A stretch of 64,000 bases of DNA from Cognatishimia sp. F0-27 (GTDB lineage Bacteria > Pseudomonadota > Alphaproteobacteria > Rhodobacterales > Rhodobacteraceae): positions 1-64,000 of the forward strand of contig NZ_JAFMPQ010000011.1 of the NCBI RefSeq assembly GCF_020667845.1, in the 5' to 3' direction. Each line of letters starts with the position of its first letter. Within the stretch, counting starts at the first letter, position 1. Shown here in pieces: positions 37,892-47,468 of the stretch. The notes beneath the pieces were generated by a model that ran no database searches, was not told the DNA's origin, and saw nothing but the letters and a program-made list of their open reading frames with translations. A program made the translations under genes and the position numbers.

Positions 37892-39547
37892 ATGCTGCGT
37901 GCGCTTGAAATTCGCGATATCCTGATCATTGATCACCTCGACCTGGCCTTTCAGCCGGGTCTCAACGTGTTGACCGGCGAAACCGGGGCCGGGAAGTCGA
38001 TCCTGCTCGACAGCCTGGGGTTTGTGCTGGGGTGGCGCGGGCGCGCCGAGCTGGTGCGTGCGGGGGCGCCTCAGGGAGAGGTCACGGCGGTCTTCGATCT
38101 GGGACCGGACCATCCGGCGCGCGCGATCCTCGCGCAGGCGGGGTTGCCCGATGAGGGCCCGGAGCTGATCTTGCGCCGGGTCAACACCTCCGAGGGGCGC
38201 AAGACCGGGTGGGTGAATGACCGGCGGGTCTCTGGCGAGGTGTTGCGGCAGCTCTCTGCGACGTTGGTTGAGCTGCATGGGCAACATGACGATCGCGGCT
38301 TGCTGGACCCGCGTGGCCACCGCGCGATCCTCGATGCCTATGGCGCGCTGGATGCGGAGCGCGCCGCCTGCCGACAGGCGTGGCGCGCGCGCGTCGAGGC
38401 ACAGAAGGTGCTGGATCAGGCGCGGCAAGCGCTGGCGGCAATCCGCGAAGAAGAGGATTTCCTGCGCCACGCGGTTGCCGAGCTGACCAAGCTTGCACCG
38501 GAACCGGGCGAGGAGGCCGCGCTCGATACCGCGCGCCGCACCATGCAGGCCGCCGAGAAGATCCGCGAGGATATCGCGCAGGCATCCAGCGCCCTGGGGT
38601 ATGACGGGGCCGAAGGCGCCATGGCCAATGCGCTGCGCTGGCTCGAAGGTGCGGCAGGCCCGGCGGAGGGCCGGTTGGATGCGCCGATTGCCGCGCTGAC
38701 CCGCGCCTTGGCCGAGCTCGACGACGCGGCGCGCGGGGTGGCGGATTGTCTTGACGACATGCGCTTCAACCCGGCCGATCTCGAAGATGCGGAAGAGCGG
38801 CTTTTTGCGATCCGCGGTCTGGCGCGCAAGCATCAGGTCGCCCCTGACGAGTTGCCGGAACTGGCGGAATCGCTGTCGGCGCGGCTTGCGGCGCTCGATG
38901 CGGGGGCAGGGCAGATCGACGGCCTCGAACGCGCATTGTCCGAGGCTTCGAGAGCCTATGACACCGCCGCTGCGGCGTTGCGCGCGGCGCGACAGGCGGC
39001 GGCGGCCCGGCTCGATGCGGCGGTGGCGGCCGAGCTTGAGCCGCTGAAAATGGGCCGCGCGGTTTTTGCGACACAGGTTGAGCCCGCACCGCCCGGCCCG
39101 GAGGGCGGGGATGCGGTGCAATTCACCGTAGCGACGAATCCCGGTGCGCCCTCAGGGCCACTTGACAAGATCGCCTCCGGGGGGGAGCTGAGCCGGTTCC
39201 TGCTGGCGCTCAAGGTCTGTCTGACCGGCGAGAAACAAAGCGGCGCCACGCTCATTTTCGACGAGATCGACCGTGGTGTTGGCGGCGCGACCGCTGATGC
39301 CGTGGGCCGGCGTTTGCAGGCGCTGGCCAGCGGTGGGCAGGTTCTGGTTGTCACCCATTCGCCGCAGGTCGCCGCGCGCGGCGGCCATCACTGGCGGGTG
39401 GAGAAGCGCGTCAGCGATGACGTGACCACATCGACCGTGGTTCCGCTGGACGCGCGCGACCGCGAAGGCGAAATCGCGCGGATGCTGTCTGGCGATACCA
39501 TCACGCAGGAAGCCCGCGCGGCAGCCCGGGCGTTGCTCACCGGATAG
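37892..39547 (+). CDS. recN: DNA repair protein RecN
   Basis: 551 residues, SMC-like. The Walker A motif GETGAGKS is at about 29-36, a long coiled-coil-prone region spans about 160-370, and the ABC signature (SGGELSRFLLALK) with Walker B (TLIFDEIDRGVGG) and VTHSPQVAARG close the second half. It acts in recombinational repair of double-strand breaks. The bamD-recN order is common in proteobacteria. Confidence 0.96.
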   Translation: MLRALEIRDILIIDHLDLAFQPGLNVLTGETGAGKSILLDSLGFVLGWRGRAELVRAGAPQGEVTAVFDLGPDHPARAILAQAGLPDEGPELILRRVNTSEGRKTGWVNDRRVSGEVLRQLSATLVELHGQHDDRGLLDPRGHRAILDAYGALDAERAACRQAWRARVEAQKVLDQARQALAAIREEEDFLRHAVAELTKLAPEPGEEAALDTARRTMQAAEKIREDIAQASSALGYDGAEGAMANALRWLEGAAGPAEGRLDAPIAALTRALAELDDAARGVADCLDDMRFNPADLEDAEERLFAIRGLARKHQVAPDELPELAESLSARLAALDAGAGQIDGLERALSEASRAYDTAAAALRAARQAAAARLDAAVAAELEPLKMGRAVFATQVEPAPPGPEGGDAVQFTVATNPGAPSGPLDKIASGGELSRFLLALKVCLTGEKQSGATLIFDEIDRGVGGATADAVGRRLQALASGGQVLVVTHSPQVAARGGHHWRVEKRVSDDVTTSTVVPLDARDREGEIARMLSGDTITQEARAAARALLTG

Positions 39548-39805
39548 GGCGTTTGCGGCGCGCCGAAGCGCCGAAGTTTCGCGCCGGAGCGGCCCGCGCA
39601 GGCCAGGCGCCGGTCCGTGCGAGGGGCGTGGCGCGGGGAGAGTTTCGCGGTTTCGTGCGCGTCCCACGGCCCGCCGATCGACGCCCACCCAAACGCGGCG
39701 CGCCCCATCGACATCCGCCTGACCACGACGCGCCTGACACAACCCGCCTGTCCCACCGACGCCCACGCAAACGCGGCGCGCCCGTCCTGCCCACCGCCCT
39801 AAGTG
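39548..39805. repeat. Gene-free gap with a 27-bp direct repeat
   Basis: Copies at 39679-39705 and 39757-39783 share cgacgcccac, caaacgcggcgcgccc with one mismatch, at 78-bp spacing. No gene is seen. The gap lies between the convergent ends of recN and the FAD oxidase. Confidence 0.7.
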
Positions 39806-41179
39806 TCAGTTTGACGCCACCAGCTTGCCCGGATTGAGCAGATTCTGCGGATCGAGCGCGCGCTTGATCGTGCTCATGACCGCCCATCCATCGCCATGTT
39901 CGGCCTGCATGAAGGTCAGCTTGCCCATGCCGACGCCATGCTCACCGGTGCAGGTTCCACCAAGCGCCAAGGCCCGTTCGGTCATCCTGTGGGAGAGCCG
40001 CTTCGCTTCTTCCAACTCCCCCGGATCGTTGGGATCGACAAGCAGGATGGCGTGGAAATTGCCGTCGCCCACATGGCCCGCGATCGGGCCGGGAATCGAC
40101 GATGCCGAAATGTCGCGCTGTGTGGCCTCCACCGCCTCGGGCAGGGCCGAGATCGGCACGCAAATGTCGGTGACCAATGCGCGGGCGCCCGGCCGGGCAT
40201 TCAGAATGGCGTAATAGGCATTGTGCCGCATGGCCCAGAGCGCGCGGCGGTCTTCCGCGCGACTGGCCATCTCGAGCCCGAGGGCGCCGTGATCCTCTGC
40301 GATCTCGGCAAAGCGCTCGGCATCTTCCGCCGCCCCGGCGGTTGATCCATGAAACTCCACCAACAGGTGCGGTGCATCCCGCATCCGAGCGCCGGCATAC
40401 GCGTTGAAGGCCCGCGCCGTGGCCGCATCGACAAATTCCAGCCGCGCGGCGGGAAGCCCCATCTGGATCGTTTCGGTGACCGCGGCCACGGCCGATCCCA
40501 TATCCGGGAAGGCGCAGATCCCGGCATGCACCGCCTCCGGCAAGCCGTGCAGCCGCAAGGTCAGCCGCGTCACCAGGCCGAGCGTGCCTTCGGAGCCAAC
40601 CATGAGACCGGTCAGATCGTAGCCCGCGGCTGATTTGCGCGCGCGGCTTCCGGTTTCGATGATCCGCCCGTCGGCCAGAACGACTTCGAGCCCGATGACA
40701 TTGTCGCGCATGGTGCCGTAACGCACGGTGGTCGTGCCGGAAGCCCGCGTCATCGCCATGCCCCCGATGCTGGCATTGGCGCCAGGATCGACGGGAAAGA
40801 ACAGCCCCGTGGCGCGGAGTGTCTCGTTCAGCGCCTCGCGGGTGACGCCCGGCTGCACCGTCACATCCATATCCGCTTGCCGGATATCGAGCACCGCGTT
40901 CATACGCGAAAAGTCCACCACCACGCCGCCGCGCACGGCCAGCCCCTGGCCTTCGAGCGAGGTGCCCGCACCCCAGCCGATCACCGGACAGTCATGGGCG
41001 GCACAGATCCGCATGATGTGCGCGACCTCCTGCGTATTGTCCGGCCAGACGACCGCGTCGGGCGGTGTGAGCGGAAAATGTGTCTCCGAGCGACCATGCG
41101 CCTCAAGAACAGGCTTGGAACGGCTGACCCGTTCGCCTAACAGGGAAGACAGATCCCCGATCGCATCCGCTATGGCCAT
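39806..41179 (-). CDS. FAD-binding oxidase, D-lactate dehydrogenase (cytochrome)/GlcD type
   Basis: 457 residues. The N-terminal FAD_binding_4 (PCMH) domain has VIGWGAGTSLEGQGLA, GVTREALNETLR, DPGANASIGGMAMTRASG and GSEGTLGLVT. The C-terminal FAD-oxidase domain has GHVGDGNFHAI and GTCTGEHGVGMGK. These fit flavoproteins that oxidise D-2-hydroxy acids such as D-lactate or glycolate. It is a single-chain form without adjacent glcE/glcF, which favours D-lactate dehydrogenase. It is divergent from the ClC gene 81 bases away. Confidence 0.88.
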   Translation of the reverse strand: MAIADAIGDLSSLLGERVSRSKPVLEAHGRSETHFPLTPPDAVVWPDNTQEVAHIMRICAAHDCPVIGWGAGTSLEGQGLAVRGGVVVDFSRMNAVLDIRQADMDVTVQPGVTREALNETLRATGLFFPVDPGANASIGGMAMTRASGTTTVRYGTMRDNVIGLEVVLADGRIIETGSRARKSAAGYDLTGLMVGSEGTLGLVTRLTLRLHGLPEAVHAGICAFPDMGSAVAAVTETIQMGLPAARLEFVDAATARAFNAYAGARMRDAPHLLVEFHGSTAGAAEDAERFAEIAEDHGALGLEMASRAEDRRALWAMRHNAYYAILNARPGARALVTDICVPISALPEAVEATQRDISASSIPGPIAGHVGDGNFHAILLVDPNDPGELEEAKRLSHRMTERALALGGTCTGEHGVGMGKLTFMQAEHGDGWAVMSTIKRALDPQNLLNPGKLVASN

Positions 41180-41260
41180 GATGGTATTCCTTGAATCACC
41201 CGGGCCAGCTTATCCAAGCGCGGCTGGACGCGATAGCCCGCGGTATCGGAGGACCCGCCT

Positions 41261-42943
41261 TTGCTGAGCCTTCTGACCAAGGAAATCCGCAGCGCGGCGT
41301 CGCATTGCGCCCGCGGGTGGGACCTGTTGCGCCACAAGGGGCCGGGGCAGATCCAGTTCTGGTTTATCGCGCTCGGGATCGGGATCGCCGCGGGCTTTGC
41401 AGCCATCGGCTTCCGCGCGGCGGTCGAAGCGCTGCAGGGCTTCGTCTACGGCTCGCCCAATGCCGCCTCGCTGCACAGCTTCGCGGCCACCTTGCCGTGG
41501 TATTGGCTGCTGCTGATCCCCGCCTTCGGCGGCATGGCCGTGGGGATCGTGCTGCACTGGCTGACCGATGACGGACGGGTGCGGTCGGTGGCGGATGTGA
41601 TCGAGGGGGCTGCGCTCAATGACGGACGGGTGGAAACCAAGGCCGGTCTGGCCTCCGCGCTGAGTTCCTGGATCACCCTGTCCACGGGGGGATCGACGGG
41701 CCGGGAAGGCCCGGTGGTGCATATCGCGGCGCTGATTTCCACCTGGGTTGCCAACGCGCTCCGCGTCGATGGGATCACCGGGCGCGATCTTCTGGGCTGC
41801 GCCGTGGCGGCGGCGGTCTCGGCGAGTTTCAACGCGCCCATTGCCGGTGCGCTCTTTGCGCTCGAGGTGGTGCTGCGCCACTTCGCACTGCACGCCTTTG
41901 CGCCGATCGTGGTGGCAAGTGCTGCGGGGACGGTGATCAACCGGTTGTTCTATGGCGATGTGACGGAATTCCTGCTGCCGGGAACCACGGTGGTCGAATT
42001 CTATATCGAGCTCCCTGCCTTCTTCCTGATGGGGCTGGTTTGCGGTCTCGTGGCGGTGATCATGATGCGCACGGTGTTCTGGGCGGATGATCTGGAAACC
42101 GATCTGCAAAACAGGCTGGGCTTGCCGCGTTGGCTGCGGCCCTCGGTGGCGGGGTTGCTGCTTGGTGGCATCGCGGTGTTCTACCCGCATATCATGGGGG
42201 TGGGCTACGAGACGACCTCGCGGGCGCTGACCGGAGATCTGTTGCTGCACGAAGCGATTGTCTTCACCGTGATCAAGGTGGCGGCTGTCGCCATTACCAT
42301 GGCGGGCCGGATGGGGGGCGGGATCTTTTCGCCCTCGCTCATGGTCGGCGCCATGACCGGGCTGGCCTTCGGACTGATCGCGACCGGGTTCTTCCCGGAC
42401 CACTCTGGCGCCTTCACGCTCTATGCCCTGGCGGGTATGGGGGCGGTGGCCGCCGCCGTGCTGGGCGCGCCGATCTCAACCACGCTCATCGTGTTCGAAC
42501 TGACCGGCGACTGGCAAACCGGCCTAGCGGTGATGATCTCCGTCTCGATGTCGACCGCCGTCGCGTCGCGGCTGGTGGACCGCTCGTTCTTTCTCACCCA
42601 GCTGGAACGCCGCAACGTGCATCTGGCCGCCGGCCCGCAAGCCTATCTTCTTGCCATGTTCCGCGTTCAGGGCGTGATGCGCAAACCGCAGGACCCCGGT
42701 GCCGCCGATGAGGCCGCGTGCCATGAAATGATCGAACAGGGGCTTTTCCTGCTGGCGACGGCGACCCTCGAAACGGCGCTGCCACGTTTCGAAAGATCCG
42801 GCGTTGCCTTCCTGCCGGTGGTCACCATGGAGGAACAGGACGGTGCCCAAGTGCCGATCCTGCAGGGCGCGCTGTTCCACGTGGATGCGCTCAAGGCCTA
42901 TAACCGCGCGCTCGCCGCCACCGCGGCTGAAGAGCATTCCTGA
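41261..42943 (+). CDS. ClC-family chloride channel or transporter
   Basis: 560 residues with about 10-12 membrane helices. The motif GGSTGREGPVVHIA contains the gating glutamate; GGGIFSPSLMVGAM and GAPISTTLIVFELTG are further ClC signatures. A C-terminal region of about 110 residues carries no clear CBS pair. Whether it is a channel or a Cl-/H+ exchanger cannot be decided by eye. The TTG at 41261 is chosen because CGGAGGA lies eight bases upstream and no ATG fits the N-terminus. Confidence 0.9.
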   Translation: MLSLLTKEIRSAASHCARGWDLLRHKGPGQIQFWFIALGIGIAAGFAAIGFRAAVEALQGFVYGSPNAASLHSFAATLPWYWLLLIPAFGGMAVGIVLHWLTDDGRVRSVADVIEGAALNDGRVETKAGLASALSSWITLSTGGSTGREGPVVHIAALISTWVANALRVDGITGRDLLGCAVAAAVSASFNAPIAGALFALEVVLRHFALHAFAPIVVASAAGTVINRLFYGDVTEFLLPGTTVVEFYIELPAFFLMGLVCGLVAVIMMRTVFWADDLETDLQNRLGLPRWLRPSVAGLLLGGIAVFYPHIMGVGYETTSRALTGDLLLHEAIVFTVIKVAAVAITMAGRMGGGIFSPSLMVGAMTGLAFGLIATGFFPDHSGAFTLYALAGMGAVAAAVLGAPISTTLIVFELTGDWQTGLAVMISVSMSTAVASRLVDRSFFLTQLERRNVHLAAGPQAYLLAMFRVQGVMRKPQDPGAADEAACHEMIEQGLFLLATATLETALPRFERSGVAFLPVVTMEEQDGAQVPILQGALFHVDALKAYNRALAATAAEEHS

Positions 42944-42960
42944 TCCGCTGATCCGCTGCG

Positions 42961-43008
42961 CCGTTCCGCCGCTCTGCCGTCCCGCCGTTCCGCCGCTCTG
43001 CCGTCCCG
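42961..43008. repeat. Two perfect copies of a 24-bp unit
   Basis: The unit begins ccgttccgccgctctgccg and is repeated exactly at 42961-42984 and 42985-43008, just after the ClC gene and immediately before dispersed repeat copy 6. Confidence 0.9.
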
Positions 43009-43011
43009 CTG

Positions 43012-43054
43012 TTTCTTTGGGCTGCAAATATCCCGGGGTCCGGGGCAGCGCCCC
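43012..43054 (+). repeat. Dispersed intergenic repeat, copy 6
   Basis: Plus-oriented: tttctttgggctgc, aaatatcccgggg, tcc, ggggcagcgcccc. It lies between the convergent ends of the ClC gene and pccR. Confidence 0.85.
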
Positions 43055-43082
43055 GGTCCGTCATCTGCCCCGCGCCGGCGCG

Positions 43083-44483
43083 CTACTCGAGCGCGTAGGG
43101 CAGGGTCTCCCGCAGCATCGGGTCAATCGCCAGCCGCTTTTCCAGCGGGGGGACGGAGCGCTGATGGCACTGCGTCCGCTCGCAGATCCGGCAGGAGATC
43201 CCGATCGGTTCGAAGGCGGCGGGCCGGGTAAAGTCCATGTCATCGGCATAGACCAGCCCCGCCGCGTGGCGGACCTCGCAGCCCAGGGCAATGGCGTAGC
43301 GCCGCCGCGGCGCGCCGAAATGGCCGCCGGTCTTGGAGACGTCGCGCGCAAGGCTGATATAGCGCACCCCGTCGGGGGTTTCGGCCAGCTGCCGCAGGAA
43401 CTGCCCCGGCAATTCAAACGCGGCATGCACGTTCCACAGCGGGCACGCCCCGCCGAACCGGGCAAATTGCAACCGCGTGGCGGAATGCCGCTTGGTGATC
43501 GTTCCGGCCTGGTCCACGCGCACAAAGAAGAACGGCACACCCTTGGCGCCGGGCCGTTGCAGGGTGGACAAGCGATGCGCCACCTGCTCGATCGAGGCCC
43601 CGAACCGGGTGGCGAGCAACTCGAGGTCGTGCCGCGTGTCCTGCGCCGCCTCAAGAAACGCGCGGTAGGGCATCTTGGTGGCACCCGCAAAATAGTTGGC
43701 AAGGCCGAGTTTCGCAATGCTGCGGGCCTGATCGGATTGGAACCGCGCCAGATCCAGCGTGGCATCGAGAAGCTGCGCCTGCCGCAGCAGCGCGGTCTGC
43801 ACCAGCAACTGGAAGGTCTGGGTTTCGGGGCGCGCAAGCGATGACAGCGTCAGCTCCTTGCGGTCAGGATCAAAGCGCCGCAACGGTGCTTCGCGGGAGC
43901 GGCGCACGGTGATGCCCAGCCGCGCCAGACGCTCGGTCAGGGCCTGTGCCAGCGGGCCTTCCTTGGCGAGCCCTTCGGCGAAATGCTCTGCCGCGCGGTC
44001 CACCGCGTCGATGTAATTGTCGCAATAATGGAAGAAGTCGCGCACTTCTTCCCAGGGAGAGGGTTGAAGCTGCGCGCCCTCGCGCCCCAGCGCCTCGTCC
44101 AGCGAGGCAAGCCGTTCGTGGGTTTGCCGATAGGCGCGGTGCAGTTCCAGAAAGGCCCGCGCCAGCGCCGGGGCGTTGGAGGCGGTCAGACGCAGATCGG
44201 CCAGCGGCGGTGCGCCATCGGCAAAGACGGGGTCGGCCATGGCCTCGCGCATATCCGTGACAAGCCGTTCCGCATCGCCCTGTCCAAGCTCGGTCACGTC
44301 AAAGCCGAACTCCTGCGCCAGCGCCAGCACCACCGTCGTCGAGACCGGACGGTTGTTGTTTTCCATCTGGTTGAGATAGGGCAGGGAAATGCCGAGCTTG
44401 GCGGCAAAATCCTTTTGCGTCAGCCCGAGCCGCGTCCGCAATTCGCGCAGTTTCGCCCCGGCATAGAGTTTCTGGCCCGCCAT
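43083..44483 (-). CDS. pccR: Short-chain fatty acyl-CoA regulator PccR (XRE family, ScfR)
   Basis: 466 residues. An N-terminal XRE helix-turn-helix (KLRELRTRLGLTQKDFAAKL, then ISLPYLNQMENNNRP) is followed by the long ScfR/RamB-type domain with the cysteine cluster GISCRICERTQC near 435. In Rhodobacter sphaeroides PccR raises pccB expression during growth on propionate or acetate. Here too it lies close to pccB, with one transporter gene between. The ATG at 44483 (MAGQKLYAGAK) has AAAGGTG upstream; a second ATG at 44498 overlaps the proposed operator. The ligand is probably an acyl-CoA, by family. Confidence 0.9.
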   Translation of the reverse strand: MAGQKLYAGAKLRELRTRLGLTQKDFAAKLGISLPYLNQMENNNRPVSTTVVLALAQEFGFDVTELGQGDAERLVTDMREAMADPVFADGAPPLADLRLTASNAPALARAFLELHRAYRQTHERLASLDEALGREGAQLQPSPWEEVRDFFHYCDNYIDAVDRAAEHFAEGLAKEGPLAQALTERLARLGITVRRSREAPLRRFDPDRKELTLSSLARPETQTFQLLVQTALLRQAQLLDATLDLARFQSDQARSIAKLGLANYFAGATKMPYRAFLEAAQDTRHDLELLATRFGASIEQVAHRLSTLQRPGAKGVPFFFVRVDQAGTITKRHSATRLQFARFGGACPLWNVHAAFELPGQFLRQLAETPDGVRYISLARDVSKTGGHFGAPRRRYAIALGCEVRHAAGLVYADDMDFTRPAAFEPIGISCRICERTQCHQRSVPPLEKRLAIDPMLRETLPYALE

Positions 44484-44519
44484 TTTGCACCTTTGCATGT
44501 TCCCATGCGCAGGTTTGCA
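44484..44519. promoter_or_regulatory. TTTGCA half-sites before pccR, candidate PccR operator
   Basis: Three TTTGCA copies at 44484, 44492 and 44514; the first two are 8 bp apart. The same 8-bp phasing is seen before pccB. The motif resembles the reported PccR site (TTTGCAAA repeats). Autoregulation is inferred. Confidence 0.55.
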
Positions 44520-44525
44520 GTGTGA

Positions 44526-45752
44526 TCAGGCTAGGTCCAGCTTTTTCAACTGCGCCTCACGCCAGATGACGAAGCGGATGGCGCAGACAGCACAGACCGA
44601 TGTGGCAAACATCAGCACGATCAGCGGCTCCGCCCCGGTGCCCGGACCAAGCAGCGCCCCGGCCAATGCCGAGAGCGCGGCCCCGCCGCCGATCATGATC
44701 GCGCCGCCCAGCCCGGAGGCCGTTCCCGCAAGGTGCGGGCGCACGGAGAGCATCCCGGCCGTGGCGTTGGGAATGGTCAGCCCGTTGCCCACACCCACCG
44801 TGGTCATCATGCCGAAGAACCACAAGACGGACCCGTGACCGCTCAGGAACACCGCAAGCAAGGCGCTCATGCCCAACGCCACGATGCTCGATCCCCAGAG
44901 CACCATGCGGTTCACGCCAAACCGGGCAGAGAACTTGCCCGAAAACCAGTTGCCGCAGAAATAGCCGATCGCAGGCGCCCCGAAATAGATGCCAAGCTCG
45001 GAGGCATCGAGGCCAAAGACTTCCGAGCCCACAAAGGGCGCGCCTCCGAGATAGGAGAAGAACGCGCCGGAGGCGAATCCCGAGGCCAGCGCATAGCCCC
45101 AGAACCGCGGTGCGGTCAGCAGCTCGGGATATTCGCGGAACTGCTGGGTCAGCGACAGGCCCGAGGGCGTCGCGGTTTCGCCCAGATCGCGCCAGCACAA
45201 CGCAAAGAGCGCCACGCCCAGACCCATCAGCAGCCAGAAATTCGCGTGCCAGCTATAGGCCTCTTCGAGCAGCCCCCCGATTGCCGGCCCGATCATCGGC
45301 ACAACGGCCATGCCCATGGTGACATAACCGATCATCGAGGCGGCCTGGTCCTGTGGAACCATGTCGCGCACGATGGCGCGGCTCAGGACCATGGCCACCA
45401 CGATCACCGCCTGCGCCATGCGAAAGGCCAGAAATACCCAGATGTTGTCGGTCATCAGGCACCCGAGGGTCGCCAGGATGAACAACGCGATTCCCCAAAG
45501 GACGACGGGGCGGCGCCCAAGTTTGTCGGAAAGGGGCCCGACCACCAGTTGCAGCACGGCGTTCACCGCCAGGAACACTGCGACAGAAAGCTGCACGATA
45601 CGGTATTCGGTGTCGAAATAGGCCGTCATCGACGGCAGGCTGGGCAGGAAGATGTTCATCACCAGCGCAGACAGCCCCGCCATGACGACAAGCGTGAACA
45701 GGTGCGGGGCTGTGGATCGGTCGAGAAAACGGACGTTTGGCATGTCGGACAT
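44526..45752 (-). CDS. MFS transporter, Bcr/CflA drug-efflux type
   Basis: 408 residues with 12 predicted membrane helices. NIFLPSLPSMTAYF near the first helix, GPLSDKLGRRPVVLWG (the MFS loop 2-3 motif) and SRAIVRDMVPQDQAASMIGY are characteristic of Bcr/CflA exporters. It lies between pccR and pccB on the minus strand, starting 42 bases upstream of the pccR promoter in transcription terms. Substrate unknown; export of a short-chain acid is possible from the context but unproven. Confidence 0.9.
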   Translation of the reverse strand: MSDMPNVRFLDRSTAPHLFTLVVMAGLSALVMNIFLPSLPSMTAYFDTEYRIVQLSVAVFLAVNAVLQLVVGPLSDKLGRRPVVLWGIALFILATLGCLMTDNIWVFLAFRMAQAVIVVAMVLSRAIVRDMVPQDQAASMIGYVTMGMAVVPMIGPAIGGLLEEAYSWHANFWLLMGLGVALFALCWRDLGETATPSGLSLTQQFREYPELLTAPRFWGYALASGFASGAFFSYLGGAPFVGSEVFGLDASELGIYFGAPAIGYFCGNWFSGKFSARFGVNRMVLWGSSIVALGMSALLAVFLSGHGSVLWFFGMMTTVGVGNGLTIPNATAGMLSVRPHLAGTASGLGGAIMIGGGAALSALAGALLGPGTGAEPLIVLMFATSVCAVCAIRFVIWREAQLKKLDLA

Positions 45753-45853
45753 ATGTTCGGATTACGCCGCAAGCCAAGGCATGTCCAATGCGCTGACACA
45801 GAATCGTATCAACTTTGCTATTTTTCATTTTTCACCGGAGTATATATTCAGAG

Positions 45854-45869
45854 TTTGCAAATTTGCCAA
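45854..45869 (+). promoter_or_regulatory. TTTGCAAA-TTTGCCAA direct repeat before pccB, candidate PccR operator
   Basis: Two abutting half-sites, TTTGCAAA and TTTGCCAA, 57 bases before the pccB start codon, in an AT-rich promoter region (tatatattcagag just upstream). The spacing differs from the X4-spaced repeat I recall for R. sphaeroides. Confidence 0.65.
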
Positions 45870-45925
45870 TCTTTCCTTGTTCGCACCTGCAGCGACAGTA
45901 TTGTGCGCTACAAACGGAGGACGGC

Positions 45926-47458
45926 ATGAAAGATATTCTCGAAGAGCTGCAGAACCGTCGCGACAACGCGCGGCTGGGTGGTGGGCAAAAGCGGATCGAC
46001 GCGCAGCACGCCAAGGGCAAGCTGACCGCGCGGGAGCGGATCGACCTGCTTCTCGATGAAGGCAGCTTCGAGGAATACGACACGTTCGTTGCGCATCGCT
46101 GCACCGATTTCGGCATGGAAGACAACCGCCCCTATGGCGACGGCGTGGTGACCGGCTGGGGCACCATCAACGGTCGGATGGTCTATGTCTTCAGCCAGGA
46201 TTTCACCGTGCTCGGCGGATCGGTCTCGGCCACCCATGCCGCCAAGATCTGCAAGATCATGGACATGGCCGTGCAGAACGGCGCACCGGTGATTGGCATC
46301 AACGATTCCGGCGGCGCGCGGATCCAGGAAGGCGTCGACAGTCTCGCGGGCTATGGCGACGTGTTCATGCGCAACATTCAGGCATCCGGCGTGGTCCCGC
46401 AGATCAGCCTGATCATGGGGCCCTGCGCCGGTGGGGCGGTCTATTCGCCAGCCATGACCGACTTCATCTTCATGGTGAAGGACAGCTCCTACATGTTCGT
46501 GACCGGCCCGGACGTGGTCAAGACCGTCACCAACGAGCATGTCACCGCCGAAGAGCTTGGCGGTGCCACGACCCACACGCGGAAATCCTCCGTGGCCGAT
46601 GGGGCTTTCGAAAATGACGTCGAGGCGCTGGCCGAAGTGCGCCGGCTGGTGGACTTCCTGCCGCTGAACAACCGGGAAAAGCCGCCTGTGCGGCCGTTCT
46701 TCGATGACGTGGACCGGATCGAAGCCTCGCTCGACACGCTAGTGCCGGAAAACCCGAACACGCCCTATGACATGAAAGAGCTGATCACCAAGCTCGCGGA
46801 TGAGGGCGACTTCTACGAGATCCAGGAAGAATTCGCCAAGAACATCCTGACCGGCTTCGTGCGGCTCGAAGGCCAGACCGTCGGCGTGGTGGCAAACCAG
46901 CCGCTGGTGCTGGCCGGGTGCCTCGACATCGACGCGTCGCGCAAGGCGGCCCGTTTCGTCCGCTTCTGCGATGCGTTCGAGATCCCGCTTCTGACCCTTG
47001 TGGACGTGCCCGGCTTCATGCCCGGCACCACGCAGGAATATGGGGGCGTGATCAAGCACGGCGCAAAGCTTCTGTATGCCTATGGCGAGGCGACCGTTCC
47101 CAAGGTCACGGTGATCACGCGCAAGGCCTATGGTGGCGCCTATGACGTGATGGCGTCGAAGCATTTGCAGGCGGATGTCAATTATGCCTGGCCCACATCG
47201 GAGATTGCCGTGATGGGCGCGAAAGGCGCGGTCGAGATCCTTTACCGCTCCGAGCTTGGTGACACGGACAAGATCGCCGCGCGCACAGCGGAATATGAAG
47301 ACCGCTTTGCCAACCCGTTCGTGGCCGCAGAGCGCGGTTTCATCGACGAGGTGATCCAGCCCCGCTCGACCCGCAAACGCGTCGCGCGGGCCTTTGCGGC
47401 GCTGCGCAACAAGACGGTGCAAACACCGTGGAAGAAGCACAACAACATCCCATTGTGA
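45926..47458 (+). CDS. pccB: Propionyl-CoA carboxylase beta (carboxyltransferase) subunit
   Basis: 510 residues. Two crotonase-like carboxyltransferase halves: the N-half with [37 protein letters not shown] and [12 protein letters not shown]; the C-half with [16 protein letters not shown] and [10 protein letters not shown]. It transfers carboxyl from biotin on PccA to propionyl-CoA, giving methylmalonyl-CoA. The ATG at 45926 has CGGAGGA upstream. Its partner pccA lies 3.1 kb downstream, separated by six small genes. Confidence 0.97.
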   Translation: MKDILEELQNRRDNARLGGGQKRIDAQHAKGKLTARERIDLLLDEGSFEEYDTFVAHRCTDFGMEDNRPYGDGVVTGWGTINGRMVYVFSQDFTVLGGSVSATHAAKICKIMDMAVQNGAPVIGINDSGGARIQEGVDSLAGYGDVFMRNIQASGVVPQISLIMGPCAGGAVYSPAMTDFIFMVKDSSYMFVTGPDVVKTVTNEHVTAEELGGATTHTRKSSVADGAFENDVEALAEVRRLVDFLPLNNREKPPVRPFFDDVDRIEASLDTLVPENPNTPYDMKELITKLADEGDFYEIQEEFAKNILTGFVRLEGQTVGVVANQPLVLAGCLDIDASRKAARFVRFCDAFEIPLLTLVDVPGFMPGTTQEYGGVIKHGAKLLYAYGEATVPKVTVITRKAYGGAYDVMASKHLQADVNYAWPTSEIAVMGAKGAVEILYRSELGDTDKIAARTAEYEDRFANPFVAAERGFIDEVIQPRSTRKRVARAFAALRNKTVQTPWKKHNNIPL

Positions 47459-47468
47459 GGGCCGGGCC

